Positions 1 through 9,239 of a stretch of DNA of 64,000 nucleotides are shown one piece after another. Numbering within the stretch: position 1 is the first letter of the stretch; every line of letters begins with the position of its first letter. The stretch is from Desertimonas sp963732335 (lineage in GTDB: Bacteria; Actinomycetota; Acidimicrobiia; Acidimicrobiales; Ilumatobacteraceae), in NCBI GenBank assembly GCA_963732335.1, contig CAVSZO010000035.1:1-64000 (forward strand). Direction: 5' to 3'. Under the pieces are notes generated by a model. It was not told the origin of the DNA. It worked only from the letters and a program-made list of their open reading frames with translations, and made no database searches. The translations under genes were made by a program, and so were the position numbers.

Positions 1-937
1 TGTTCGACCCGACCAACGTGCAGATCTGCGATCCCGCCAGACCCACCACGGTCGTGTCGGGAGGACCCGGGACGGCGGCGCTGGGAGTTCATGCGCCTCG
101 ATCACGAGAACCGCGAACCAGCTCGAATCCCGGGGCGTGGGAGCTGCTCGAGCCGTGGGACGTCCGGCCCGAGAACGCCAGTCGTCGAGCGGCGCGCCGT
201 GTACACCTTCGCCGCCCGCTACGCCGAGCAGTGGCGGCAGGGTCGGCGTCTGTGGCCGGCGACGCCGCCCATCAGATGCCCCCCTTCGCCGGGCAGGGCA
301 GTGCGTCGGGCATCCTTGATGCCGCCAACCTGGCCTGGAAGCTCGACCTCGTGCTTACCCTGGGCGGCGACCTATGTGTCCTGCTGGACACCTACGACCC
401 AAGAGCGCCTGCCCAGCGCCCGCCAAGCCATCGAGTTCTCCATCCACCTCGGCAAGATCATCTGCATCCCCGACCCCGACGCGGCCACCGCACGCGACGA
501 GGCCATGGCCTCCGCTCGTCGGACCGCAAACCGATCGACGCTCCCGTCCCTTCCTGGCATCGAGGGCGGCGTGACCCGCTGCCTACTTACCCCACGCCGG
601 CTCGCTGTTCGTGCAAGGCACCGCCGAGGGCCGGCGCTTCGATGACGTCCACGCCGCCGGCTGGCGACTCGTCACCATCGGCCCCGAACCCATCGAGCTC
701 GACCCGGACAACCAGCCGCTGGTTTGCCTCCATCGGCGGCCGGGTCGTCTACCGTGCCCGCCGACGACCCCGTCTATGGCCGCTGGTTCAGTCGAACACG
801 ACGCCACCGCCGCCCTGCAACGACCCGATTTCCATCTCTACGGCACGGCCGCCTCCCAAGCCGAGACAGCCGCCGTTGACGAACACCTTCGAACCCGGCT
901 GGCAACCCAGCCCACACGACAAGGAGCCCTCCTGTGA
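1..937 (+). CDS. FAD-dependent aromatic-ring monooxygenase, MhpA-like (5' end missing, frameshifted)
   Basis: C-terminal part of a class A flavin monooxygenase of the 3-(3-hydroxyphenyl)propionate hydroxylase type, which uses NAD(P)H and O2 to hydroxylate a phenolic substrate in the cytosol. The best signature is the FAD-binding segment GDAAHQMPPFAGQG followed by ILDAANLAWKLDLVL (about 255-360), diagnostic of this family. The rest of the C-terminal domain continues in other frames: ERLPSARQAIEFSIHLGKII (about 407-465), FVQGTAEGRRFDDVHAAGWR (about 607-665) and a typical ending with ALQRPDFHLYGTA before the TGA at 935-937. At least three frameshifts interrupt it. The start lies outside the window. 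The next gene's GTG at 934 overlaps this stop, which indicates translational coupling in a catabolic operon. The substrate cannot be told from the sequence. Confidence 0.75.
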
Positions 938-1765
938 AGCTTGCCAACGTCGGCGGCCGCGCCGCTCTCGTCCTCGGAGACGAGATCGCCGATGTCGCCA
1001 CGGCATCCGACGGGCGCTTTGGCGCTGACCCGATGGCCCTCTACGACGAGTGGGACGCCTTCCGAGACTTCGCCGGGACCGTCACCACCGGGACTGGTCC
1101 CCTCGTTGAAGGCGAGCTGCGCAACCCGGTACCGCTCCCCGCCAGGTGTTCGCCATCGGCCTCAACTACCGCAGCCACGCCAAGGAGTCCGGCATGGCCG
1201 TCCCCGAGGTCCCGGCGGTGTTCACGAAGTTCCCCGCCAGTCTGGCCGGGCCGTTCGACGACTCGCCGTCGCCGGCGCCGCCGTCGACTGGGAGGTCGAG
1301 CTCGTCGTCGTCATCGGCCGCACCGCCGACCGGGTCGCCAAATCCGACGCGTGGTCGAACGTGGCGGGCATCACCATCGGCCAGGACATCAGCGACCGCC
1401 ACCTCCAGTTCGCCGCCGGCGCACAGTTCTCCCTCGGCAAGTCCCGCCGCGGCTACGGCCCGATCGGGCCGTGGATCGTCACACCCGACGAGCTCGACAA
1501 CCCCGACGACCTCGCCTTCGGCTGCTCCGTCAACGGCGAGACGATGCAGGACGCCCGCACCTCCGACCTCATCTTCGATGTCCCCCACCTCATCGCCGAG
1601 CTCTCCGCCGTGCTGCCGCTCACGGGTGACGTGATCTTCACCGGCACTCCCGCCGGCGTCGGCGTGGCCCGCAAGCCGCCCCGCTTCCTTCAGCCCGGCG
1701 ACACCCTCGAGACGTGGATCGAAGGCATCGGCACCATCCGCAACCGCATCGTCAGCGGGAACTGA
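934..1765 (+). CDS. Fumarylacetoacetate hydrolase family protein (frameshifted)
   Basis: Member of the FAH/HpcE superfamily, Mg2+-dependent hydrolases, isomerases or decarboxylases that cleave or rearrange C-C bonds in late aromatic degradation. Reading begins at GTG 934 (VKLANVGGRAALVLGD), shifts near 1140 to FAIGLNYRSHAKESGM and again near 1265 to DWEVELVVVIGRTA, then runs unbroken. Metal-ligand segments are visible: the EVELVVVIG strand, GITIGQDISDR, and the C-terminal GDVIFTGTPAGVGVARKPP followed by LQPGDTLETWIEGIG. Length (about 275 residues) fits the family. It starts inside the upstream monooxygenase stop codon, so the two probably act in one aromatic or hydroxycinnamate pathway. The exact reaction is not determined by these motifs. 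Confidence 0.8.
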
Positions 1766-1767
1766 CG

Positions 1768-2037
1768 ATGAAGATCCTGCCGCACGCCGCCGAACCGTTC
1801 ACCCTGCCGACCGACCGCGACATGCTCCCCTCCGAGCGGCGTGAATTCGTCCACACCCAATCGCACCTGCGTCTTCGGCACACCACGCCGCAACGACGGC
1901 CCGGCATGTGGATCGTCGACTACGTGCCCACCGACACCGACGAACTGCTCGTGTCGACCACGTGCGACCGCAGCAAAGCCGGGCCGTCGCCCGTCAGTCG
2001 AGGCGGAGTAGTTCATCCCTTACATGTGCGCCGATAA
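1768..2037 (+). pseudogene. PPOX-class F420/FMN-dependent oxidoreductase, truncated
   Basis: ATG at 1768, two bases after the preceding stop, so it belongs to the same operon. The N-terminal half matches split-barrel PPOX flavin/F420 proteins: PSERREFVHTHRTCVFGTPRR (read across a frameshift near 1850) and DYVPTDTDELLVSTTCDRSKA, then AVARQSR in another frame. A normal member has 130 to 170 residues and continues with a conserved VSLxVLDxxWP segment. Here family similarity stops at about 2000-2010 and a stop codon follows at 2035-2037. The break coincides with the outer limit of the mobile element to the right, so the gene was probably cut by insertion or an associated deletion. I did not find its missing 3' half in the window. 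Confidence 0.6.
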
Positions 2038-2451
2038 CCGCGTGCGCTGGCCGAGTCGTCGACGCTGCCATCGCTCCCCGACGTGCGAGCACCACTGTCG
2101 ACAAGGTGCGCCCTGATGCGGCAGAGCGTGCGGCTGACGCCCTTGCCGTGTGCCGCGCGCGATGCAGTGTCGGTGTCCGGCGGGCTTTGGCGGTTCGCCG
2201 GTTGGTGGTACCGAACGTCGCTCGACAATCCGTCGGCGTTGCAGCTCGCCGGCGTCATCACGCGATCGGGTCGGTGACCGGATTCGGGCTGAATGCTCGG
2301 CACCCCTGGTACCACCCGCGCCGATTTCGTGCGTCTGAGGCGATCTGCGAGCCCGGTGTTCCACCATGCACCGGCTTCGGGGCGATCCGGGACCCGCGAC
2401 CGCTTGCTCTCCGATCGCGATCGACCGGATCGAGTTGCCGTTTGGCCGCGC
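2038..2451. other. Gene-free stretch at the outer end of element 1
   Basis: About 410 bases between the truncated PPOX gene and the relaxase stop codon. The open frames here are short or Arg/Pro-rich, without family motifs or a convincing start. The stretch should contain the distal attachment site of the element. A search by eye for the last 20 or so bases of tRNA-Lys found no convincing copy. Confidence 0.4.
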
Positions 2452-5400
2452 CTACAGGTCAAGTCCGGGGCCGGCTCGTTCGAGGGTTCGTGTGTGTCGT
2501 CCCCTGGGCGGCAGGTCGATGCCAGCGACCTCGGCCCAATCGTGTGCCGCTTGGCCGAGTGCTCGGAACTGGTCGGCGTGCTCGTCTCGGCGACTGTGGC
2601 TGGTGAGCTGTGCGATGGTGTCACCGAGTTGCTGGAGGTTGATGGTGTCGCCGCGGGCCCATCGACTCCACAGCTCGAGGGCTTCGACTTGTCGTCGCAG
2701 GACCGGGACCTGGTCGAGGGTGCGGTGGAGCCGAACCCGGGTGTCGTGGCGATCGAGGGCCGTGTGTGTCTCCTCGACGCGTGCTCGCGCCTGGTTGTAC
2801 TGGTCGATGTCGCGGGCGGGTGCGGTGCCGGGTGCGTTGGAGGTGTTCGACGGCGCGTTGGCGGCGCACTTCGGCGGCGGCGAGCTCGTGGCGGGCGGCC
2901 CGTCGCCCGCGCAAGCCGGTCGTGTCGAGGCGGCGTTGTGCGTCGGTGTGCTGCCACCGCGCCTGATCGGCGCGTCCCGTGGCGGCGGCGAGTTGCTCAC
3001 GAGCCGGCGCGGTCGCTGCCTCGATACGGGCGAGGTCGCGTCGCGCCGCGGCGGCCGAGGCCGCAAGACGAGCCCGCTCGATCTCACTGTCCGTCACTGC
3101 CTGCTCGGCGACCTTGAGGTCGCCGCGAAGGTCGGCGAGGAGTGGTTCGAACCACTCGGGGACGACACAGCGCCCTGCGGCGGACGGTTGTCGCCACGCC
3201 TCGGCCGGTTGTTGGTGGGCGAGGGTGCGGCGTTGGGTGACGGCGGGGATGTCGGCGCGGTCGAAGGCGAGGATCGTTTCGAGGGTGTCTCTGGCTTCGG
3301 CGACGTCGGTGCTGTCGGTGACCACGCAGAGCAGGTTCTGGTCGCGGCCGCGGGTGGCGGCGACGTACAGGCCGCGGCGGGTCGTCACCGCCGAGACGAG
3401 CGAGACGCTGTGGTCGACGGTGTCGGACTGGTAGCCGTGCTCGGTCGCCGCGTAGCCCAACCTGACGTGGTCGTGGGCGTAGTCGGCGGGCAAGGTGACG
3501 GTGCCGTGTCCCTGTTCACGGGTCACCGTCAACGAACCATCGGTTCCGATCGCCGTGACGGTCCACGTCTCCCGGTTGCGGACCGGCTCGCCGGCCGACG
3601 TGATCAGGGTGCGGTCGTTGCGGCGGGTGGCGACAACGTCACCGACGTGAGCGCACTCTCCGCCGGCGATCGCCGCGGCGATGTCAGGGTTGAGCTGTCC
3701 GGCGGCGACTCGGGCGGCTTGGACGGCGTGGTTGATGGCGTCGACATGATCATTGGTGGAGGCGACGAGGGCGACGGTGACGCCGCCGCGTGGTGCTCGA
3801 TCCACATGTCGCCGATCGCGGCGAGGTGGTCGTCGAGTGTGCCGGGGATGATCCGGTCGTGGGCTTCGTAGGCGTCGAGGGCGCGGGGATCACCGGATCG
3901 CAGTTGCAGCGACGCGGCAGCCTCCCAGTCGTGTTTGAAGCGGTGGAGGCGTTCGAGCTCGGTCGACTCGGCCGTTGGCGCACAGCTCGGCGAACAGGCC
4001 GCCACGGCCGACGGCTTGCAGCTGGCGATGGTCACCGACGAGGACGAGGCGCCACTGGTTCGCCTCGGCGAGACTGACGAGTTGATGCAGCGCCGGGGTC
4101 GACAACATGCCGGCCTCGTCGACGACGAGCGTGGCGCCGCGGCCGAGGCGGTACTCGGGTAGTGGCGGCCGGTCGGGCCGCTGCCACTCGTGGAGCAGTT
4201 TGGCGACGGTGTCGGCGCGCATACCGGTGTCCCGTTCGAGTACCCGGGCCGCTTTCGCCGTCGGGGCGACACCGAACACGGCACGATGGTGGGCGTGCAG
4301 GTCGTTGACGGCGGCGGCGAGCATCCGGGTCTTGCCGGCACCGGCCGGGCCGACCACCAACACGAGACGGTCGTCGCCGGCCACCGAGGCTGCTGCGTCG
4401 GCCTGCAACACATCGAGGCCGGCGCGCTCGACGGTCCTCGACGGTGAAGCGGGATCGGCTTGAGCATCCATCGCCCAAGTCAGAATCCGCTCCTCCTCGA
4501 CGAGCACCGCCTCGCGAGGTGAACCTCGGCGCCGTCGGCTCGATCCACAGCGAGCGACCATCAGAGTCCCGACGCCGCGTCGCGTCGGGCGGGTCCAAGT
4601 CGACGCAGCGTTCGAGCACCTGGTCGGCGGCGTGTTCGATCGCCGCTGCCCAGCGGTGTCCCGACATCTGCGACACGGGACGGTGCAGGTCACAGATCGC
4701 CTGGATGACATCGGGCCTGCCCCACGACGAATGCTGCGCCGACACCGCCTCGACAACGTCGGCTGACGGTCAGCGAGTCCGTCGGGGAACGATCGGCGGC
4801 GGCGCGCTCGACGCGCTCGACGAGCCGTTCGACGGTCCAACCGGCCTCTGCCGCCTCGCCCTGCCACCGTGTCGCCAGATCGGCGACACCGAGCCCGGAC
4901 TTGCGGCCCCGGGTATCGGCCGAGGCTTCACGCTCCAGGGCGGCGCGCTCCTTCGGTGACGGGTCGCGGCCCTCACGGTGACGGAACTCGTCGAGCTTCA
5001 CCGTCGAGCGCGTCGCTTGATGTCGGCGGCGCGCTTGGAGAACACCGCCAACAGCTCGTCGGGCAAGCCGGCGATCTCGGCCTGGCCGTTGACGATCGGC
5101 GCCCACTCGACGCCGAGACGGTGGGTCAGCTCGCTGCGCAGCACCGACTGGTACAGGCCGCCGAGCATCCGCTGGATACTTCTTCAGATAGCTGGCGTCG
5201 AGCGCCCACCAGCGGCCGTCGGCGTGTCTGCACCTTCGCCGAGATCACGGCGTGGGTGTGGATCTGGGGATCATCGGCCCGCGACGTCGTCTGGCGGAAC
5301 ACGGCCATCGTCAAGCCTTGGTGTCCAGGATGCAGCCGGCCGCCGTTGCAGCGGATCCGCGTCGTCGACCCGAACCGCTCCAGATGGCTCAGCGCCGCGG

Positions 5401-5751
5401 TGACCGCGACATCATGGGCCTTCAAGGAACCGGTCGTCGCCGGACAGCGCCCACAACACGCTACACCGACTTCGGCGCCGAGAACGTCGCATCGAACCCC
5501 GACACCGCCTTCACCACCCGGCCATCTGCGGTGACGCGGTCGACGAGCGGCTGGCCGAGCCGTGTCCCCGAAACCGGGTCACGGCCCTCCAACAAGCGCT
5601 GCAACGATCGGCGCTCGACCTTGCCCGACAGTCCGAGACCGGCTGCCTGGCCGCCCGACCACACCCCGGCACCTCGCCGGGCGCGCCGGTCAGATACTTC
5701 GTGTAGTACTCCGCCGACGCCCCACGCCGACGACGCATGGATCGTCGTCAC
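2452..5751 (-). CDS. MobF-family conjugative relaxase with RecD-like helicase domain (frameshifted)
   Basis: TrwC/TraA-type relaxase that nicks the transfer origin by a tyrosine transesterification and unwinds the strand. GTG start at 5751 gives VTTIHAS, the usual relaxase N-terminus. Then come YYTKYLTGAPGEVPG with the candidate catalytic tyrosines, FDATFSAPKSV, and the metal-binding histidine motif in DDPQIHTHAVISAKVQT. The helicase half has Walker A GPAGAGKTRMLAAAVNDLH, a Walker B region VVDEAGML, LVLVGDHRQLQAVGRGGLFAEL, and a C-terminal UvrD-like motif GLYVAATRGRDQNLLCVVTD. The C-terminus is coil-prone and ends at 2452 (TLERAGPGLDL). At least five frameshifts break it. The copy at 61136-64000 is nearly identical from the helicase region onward but diverges in the first 100 or so residues. 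Confidence 0.85.
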
Positions 5752-5851
5752 CCGCAGCATCAGACGCCGCCACCCGATGTCGCGCCGATCTCGGGCACCT
5801 GTCTGCAGAAACCAGATCGGGCGGAAGTCGCGACGTACAGGAACACGGTGG

Positions 5852-6139
5852 TCAGACCTCGGCGACGAGCGGGAGCTGGAGGCGGGGAACCGAGGCGGAC
5901 CCGACGGGCCCGGTCGACAGCCTTCCGGCCGCCACGCCGAACGAGCGGGCGACGCAACCGGCGGCGAGCCGCTTGAGCGGCTCGCCGCGGAGCACTCGCA
6001 AGGACCACGGGATCCGAACCGCGCGACGGTCGGCGGCACCACCGCCGCTGGCGATTCGCTTGAGCGCGAGGGTCCGTTCGAAACCGAGCACCTTGGCGGC
6101 CTCGCCGACTTGGAGCACGTACGGCAGATCCCTGCCCAT
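5852..6139 (-). CDS. Excisionase-like HTH protein preceding the relaxase
   Basis: Small MerR/Xis-type DNA-binding protein, a likely recombination-directionality or copy regulator of the element. The segment DLPYVLQVGEAAKVLGFERT with ALKRIASGG and VRIPWSLRVLRGEPLKRLAAG matches the winged-HTH excisionase pattern (Leu-Thr-Val-x-Glu-Ala-Ala core, then the Arg-containing wing). An ATG also exists at 6166. I prefer ATG 6139 (MGRDLP) because it lies six bases after a -10 box, at the same place as the ATG of the homologue in element 2 (60688). It sits about 100 bases upstream of the relaxase, so it may regulate it. The C-terminal 40 residues are low complexity and may be affected by an indel. Confidence 0.65.
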   Translation of the reverse strand: MGRDLPYVLQVGEAAKVLGFERTLALKRIASGGGAADRRAVRIPWSLRVLRGEPLKRLAAGCVARSFGVAAGRLSTGPVGSASVPRLQLPLVAEV

Positions 6140-6144
6140 GCTGC

Positions 6145-6174
6145 TAGTTACATCGATGTCATCCATCGCGGCAA
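6145..6174 (-). promoter_or_regulatory. Promoter for a leaderless HTH gene
   Basis: On the minus strand: -35 TTGCCG (6174-6169), an 18-base spacer, -10 TAACTA (6150-6145), then ATG at 6139. The surrounding block (CTTGC, then ACATCG-TGTA, TAG, C, ATGG) matches two copies upstream of the HTH gene of element 2 at 60524 and 60653. The -10 box is so close to ATG that transcripts would be leaderless or nearly so, which is common in actinobacteria. Confidence 0.6.
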
Positions 6175-6301
6175 GACCCCGTCGATGGGCGCGGTCGTGC
6201 GCTCGGGACGGGGCGGCACAGCCCGCTACGAGCCGTCACGAGGCGATACTCGACGTCGGCCACCGTGTGACGAACTTCACAGCGGGCCGGGTCACTGCAA
6301 T

Positions 6302-6311
6302 CACTGCAGTG
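6302..6311. repeat. Palindrome with overlapping direct repeat between the two HTH genes
   Basis: CACTGCAGTG is a perfect 10-base palindrome. The octamer TCACTGCA occurs twice, at 6292-6299 and 6301-6308. It lies in the 310-base gap between two DNA-binding protein genes, a plausible binding site for one of them. A palindrome this short can occur by chance. Confidence 0.25.
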
Positions 6312-6447
6312 GCGGCGAGGGCGCGCGGCTGGCATCGCGATCGCAGGGAAGATTTCGTCCACGCAGTGCCAAGCCAAGCCACCCGTTGCACGGCGGCGAC
6401 GGTTCGGGTTGAGAGCGGTGATGCGTCGGACGGAGTCACGATGGACC

Positions 6448-6813
6448 TCACATGGCTGGGAACAGCGGTGGCTGATCGGGCGGTGGCTCGCGGCGCCTCG
6501 CGCCGGGCGGCGCAGGAGCGTTGTCGTCGTCCGTGCGCCGACGCGGAGCCAGCTCGTCGCGCGGCGCCGACGGAATGTTCATGCACCCGTTGTCGATCCA
6601 CTCGAGCAAGCGGTCGCGAGGCACGCGTTTGCACCTTCCGATCCGGACCGCTGGGATGCCGTCGACGGCGAGACCTCCGCTGTCGAGGAAGAGCTTCGTC
6701 TTCTCGTGTACGAGGGTCGTACCGATGCCCAGCAGATCGGCGGTCTGCTCGACAGTGAGCAGGTACGGCAGACCCGCGGGTCCGGACGTGGGCGTCATGT
6801 TCGTCTCAGCCAT
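6448..6813 (-). CDS. Excisionase-family HTH DNA-binding protein
   Basis: Intact 121-residue protein. Residues 14-70 carry the helix-turn-helix of the excisionase/AlpA family: LPYLLTVEQTADLLGIGTTL, then a wing with IPAVRIGRCKRVPRDRLLEWID. The tail (after residue 80) is Pro/Arg/Asp-rich and probably disordered. It most likely binds attachment or origin sites of element 1 to direct excision or control the relaxase region. It is the first of two tandem HTH genes here, 310 bases upstream of the second, while the visible part of element 2 has one. Start ATG 6813 is supported by similarity beginning at residue 12; ATG at codon 6 is an alternative. Confidence 0.75.
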   Translation of the reverse strand: MAETNMTPTSGPAGLPYLLTVEQTADLLGIGTTLVHEKTKLFLDSGGLAVDGIPAVRIGRCKRVPRDRLLEWIDNGCMNIPSAPRDELAPRRRTDDDNAPAPPGARRREPPPDQPPLFPAM

Positions 6814-7140
6814 GGCGACTCACCCGCCGTTCCAGCGGAGCGGTCGAGGCGACACGCGACGGCCACGACACGAGGCGGCACGCCACGGTCCGAGACGGCA
6901 CGACGCGGTACCGGAGTTGGTGGTTCGTTTCGACGCCGACGACCACTGGCCGCCGCCGCCGCGTGCGAACCGAAGGGGTGGGAGGTCGCTGCCGGCGGCC
7001 TATTGGATTCTGGCGTCCCATACCCTGTTAAAGGTCAGCCGCCGACGCAAACCGCGACATCGCCGCCGTTGATCGTCAGCCCCGATCGGCGCACCGGCGA
7101 CGCTCATGCTTGGTTCGGCAGCGCGGCACGGATGGGGTGA
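6814..7140. other. Gene-free stretch of element 1 with iteron-like repeats; possible origin or att region
   Basis: No open frame here shows a family motif. At about 6847-6910 a block built on CGAGGCG-CACGC-ACGG is repeated imperfectly, with further short copies of ACGGCACGACG. A more A+T-rich patch follows at about 6998-7035. Its position between the HTH and HNH genes would suit an origin of transfer, an Xis site or an att-proximal control region. The assignment to any of these is inference. Confidence 0.35.
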
Positions 7141-7557
7141 TCAGCCGGGCGGGTGACGACCGAGGATCGATTCCTCCTCGCGAATCGCGACCATCAGAGG
7201 GCGGTTCATCCCCAGCGCGTCAACCGTCGCGCGACCCGTCGGGCTCACGCCTTCGACGACGAACCCTCGCCAGCGGAAGTGGTCGGGCCACGACTCATGC
7301 CGAGGATTGAACAGCGTCGCGTCCTCTCCGGTCGCGGGATCAACGGCACTCTGGCGTGCTCCCTTGCGAAGCGAGCATCCGACGCAAGCGTTCGCCAGGT
7401 TGCTCTCGTCGGTTGCGCCGCCCGCGCTTCGCGGGACGACGTGGTCAACGTGGAACGTCGCCTCCTGTCCCGCCTGTGAGAGTCCGCAATATTCACAGCG
7501 GCCCTGGGCACGCTCGACGACGAACTCGCGTAGCTCGGCTGGGATCGCTTGGGTCAC
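7141..7557 (-). CDS. HNH endonuclease
   Basis: Intact 138-residue HNH nuclease. The domain spans residues 15-70: two zinc-type Cys pairs (CEYCG near residue 20 and CVGC near residue 60) flank the catalytic core FHVDHVVPRSAGG with ESNLANA, giving the His-Asn-His set. The remainder (HESWPDHFRWRG to the end) is typical of actinobacterial HNH proteins with an upstream small partner. The start ATG overlaps the stop of that partner by four bases, so they are co-translated. It is cargo of element 1, and HNH proteins of this kind may act in defence or recombination. No specific target can be inferred. Confidence 0.85.
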   Translation of the reverse strand: MTQAIPAELREFVVERAQGRCEYCGLSQAGQEATFHVDHVVPRSAGGATDESNLANACVGCSLRKGARQSAVDPATGEDATLFNPRHESWPDHFRWRGFVVEGVSPTGRATVDALGMNRPLMVAIREEESILGRHPPG

Positions 7558-7781
7558 TCAGTGGATCGGGAGCTGAGTCGTTCCGCACGCACCCGCAGCA
7601 GCGACAGCAACTCGGCGAGATCGGCGAGACCCTCGGCCTCTCGCCGTTCCTCGCGGGTCAGCGCACCGTTTTCGTCCTGAAGGTCGAGCAGATGCGTGAG
7701 GCGCTCGTCAACGGCTGCGGGCAGGCGCAACTGATCGAGGGTGTCGGGGACTTCGATCTCGAACACGACCGCTCGGGACAT
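7554..7781 (-). CDS. Small protein co-translated with the HNH endonuclease
   Basis: 75-residue acidic protein beginning MSRAVVFEIEVPDTLDQLRL from ATG 7781. A longer in-frame start at 7865 only adds an Arg/Pro-rich stretch and is rejected. The sequence has a short strand-rich beginning (VVFEIEVP), then two Leu-rich amphipathic helices (RLTHLLDLQDENG, EAEGLADLAELLSLLRVRAE). This resembles small antitoxin or transcription-partner proteins found before HNH genes. The last four bases overlap the nuclease start. Whether it inhibits or targets the nuclease is unknown. Confidence 0.6.
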   Translation of the reverse strand: MSRAVVFEIEVPDTLDQLRLPAAVDERLTHLLDLQDENGALTREERREAEGLADLAELLSLLRVRAERLSSRSTE

Positions 7782-7871
7782 CGCAGGCAATCGTACTCGG
7801 CTGTTCGCCGGGCACCGACGCTGCGCAGCCGGTGTGCGACGGAACGCTGGCAAGCCGCCGGCCAAGCGTGA

Positions 7872-9012
7872 TCAGTCGAGCAAGCGTGCGACGACGTCTG
7901 CGGCTTGTTGATCGGCTCGGCGGGTGCGGTGCGCGTAGATCTTCATGGTCGTGGTGCCGTCGGCGTGCCCCAACCGCGCCGCCACAGTTGGCACGGGGAC
8001 CCCGGCGTCGAGCAGCTGTGTGGCCTGAAAGTGCCGCAGATCATGGAGGCGAACGCCTGTCAGTCCGACGGCCGACCTCGCCTTGACCCATCGAGCGTTT
8101 GCGATGTCGGGACGCCACGCGGTCGCGCCGGTCGGATCGTTGGTGAACACGTAGCCAGCCCGCTTCTTGTCGGCAGGCACGCCGACGTCTGACGCGAGCA
8201 GCAACCGAGTCGAGCATCGCCGACCGCAGCCCGTCCAGTGTTACCGGATCGAGGATCACTGACCGCGTCGATCTCGTCTTCGTGGGTCGATCTCCGCGCA
8301 CGCCCGGAACCACCGTGTAGCTGCGCGCAACGCGGAGTGTCCCCGCTTCGAAGTCGATGTCGGACCAGCGCAGGCCGCACAACTCTGCGCGACGGGCTCC
8401 GGTAGCAACCATGAGCCGTACGTAGAGGCCGAACAGTGGGTCCACGTCCGCTGCCGCGTCGATCAAGGTGCGAACTTGCGCAACCGTGGGTGGATGCTGT
8501 TCGCGTTGTGGCTGTGACGGCGCCGTGGCCAGCTTTGCGACGTTGCGCTGGACGAGGCCCCATCGTTCGGCTTGGTTCAATGACGCCCGCAGGATCGCAT
8601 GCACTTGGCGGATGGTTGCCGGGGCAAGGCCGCGTTTGCGGAGGCTCCCGTAGAGGCGATCGATGTCGAGCGCCTTCAGCCGAGATAGCCGGATCGAGCC
8701 GAGCACCGGGACGATCTCGCGGTCGATGTATTGGCGGTAGTGGTACAGCGTCGTGTCGGCCCGACCCAGGCTTGCGATGTGTTCCATCCACCGTTCGAGC
8801 AGGGACGACAGCGTCGGGTCGTCGAACGACACGTTGCCGGCTGCCACCGCGGCCTCGAGCGTGGCCAACGCCGCTTTGGCCTCGCGCTTCGACGTGGTCG
8901 CGACCGTGCGAACTACTCGGTGATAGCGGCCCGTAGCAGGATTGACGCCGGCCGAAACGACCAGCTCCCACTTGCCCGGTGAGCGTTCTCGCATCGTTCC
9001 CATCCGCATCAC
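7872..9012 (-). CDS. Tyrosine site-specific integrase (frameshifted near the C-terminus)
   Basis: Phage-type tyrosine recombinase that would integrate and excise element 1 at tRNA-Lys. It begins at ATG 9012 with an AP2-like arm-binding domain (MRERSPGKWELVVSAGVNP), then a SAM-like core-binding domain (DDPTLSSLLERWMEHIASLG) and the catalytic domain. Active-site residues are visible: Arg in GARRAELCGLRWSDIDFEAG, His-x-x-Arg in VRLHDLRHFQATQLL, His in AARLGHADGTTTM and the nucleophile Tyr in KIYAHRTRRADQQAAD. A single frameshift near 8200 separates the first Arg box from the rest. The start is 80 bases from the 3' end of tRNA-Lys, consistent with the att site lying in that tRNA. Confidence 0.9.
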
Positions 9013-9092
9013 CCTTTCGCGGCAGATTCGCGGCAGCGACTCTACCTCGATGGCAGGAACAGCGCAGATAAGGCCACTACGCTGGGATTATC

Positions 9093-9167
9093 TGGTGCCC
9101 CCCCAGGGGCTCGAACCCTGAACCAACGGATTAAAAGTCCGCTGCTCTTCCATTGAGCTAGAGGGGC
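9093..9167 (-). tRNA. tRNA-Lys(TTT)
   Basis: 75 bases including an encoded 3' CCA. The seven-base acceptor stem (GCCCCTC with GGGGGGC), D-arm, anticodon loop CTTTTAA with anticodon TTT, and T-arm CAGGG-TTCGAGC-CCCTG all pair. Its 3' end faces the integrase of element 1, which makes this the likely integration target. Confidence 0.95.
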
Positions 9168-9239
9168 AGCACGGTGCGCACCCGAGCGTAACGGGAGGGG
9201 CGGGGCCAGAATGCCGCAACTCTGCCGCCATCCTCGGGC

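Larger units (their letters stand above)
2036..9092 (-). mobile_element. Integrative mobilizable element 1 (MobF type) inserted at tRNA-Lys
   Basis: Inferred element bounded by tRNA-Lys(TTT) at 9093-9167 and by the broken PPOX gene near 2036. All its genes lie on the minus strand in this order: tyrosine integrase beside the tRNA 3' end, small protein plus HNH endonuclease, two excisionase-like HTH proteins, MobF relaxase-helicase. An integrase reading away from a tRNA 3' end is the standard arrangement for tRNA-targeting elements. No type IV secretion genes are seen, so it would be mobilizable rather than self-transmissible. The left end is inferred: I could not find a direct repeat of the tRNA 3' end near 2000-2450. 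A related element lies at 57662-64000 in the opposite orientation. Confidence 0.7.
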
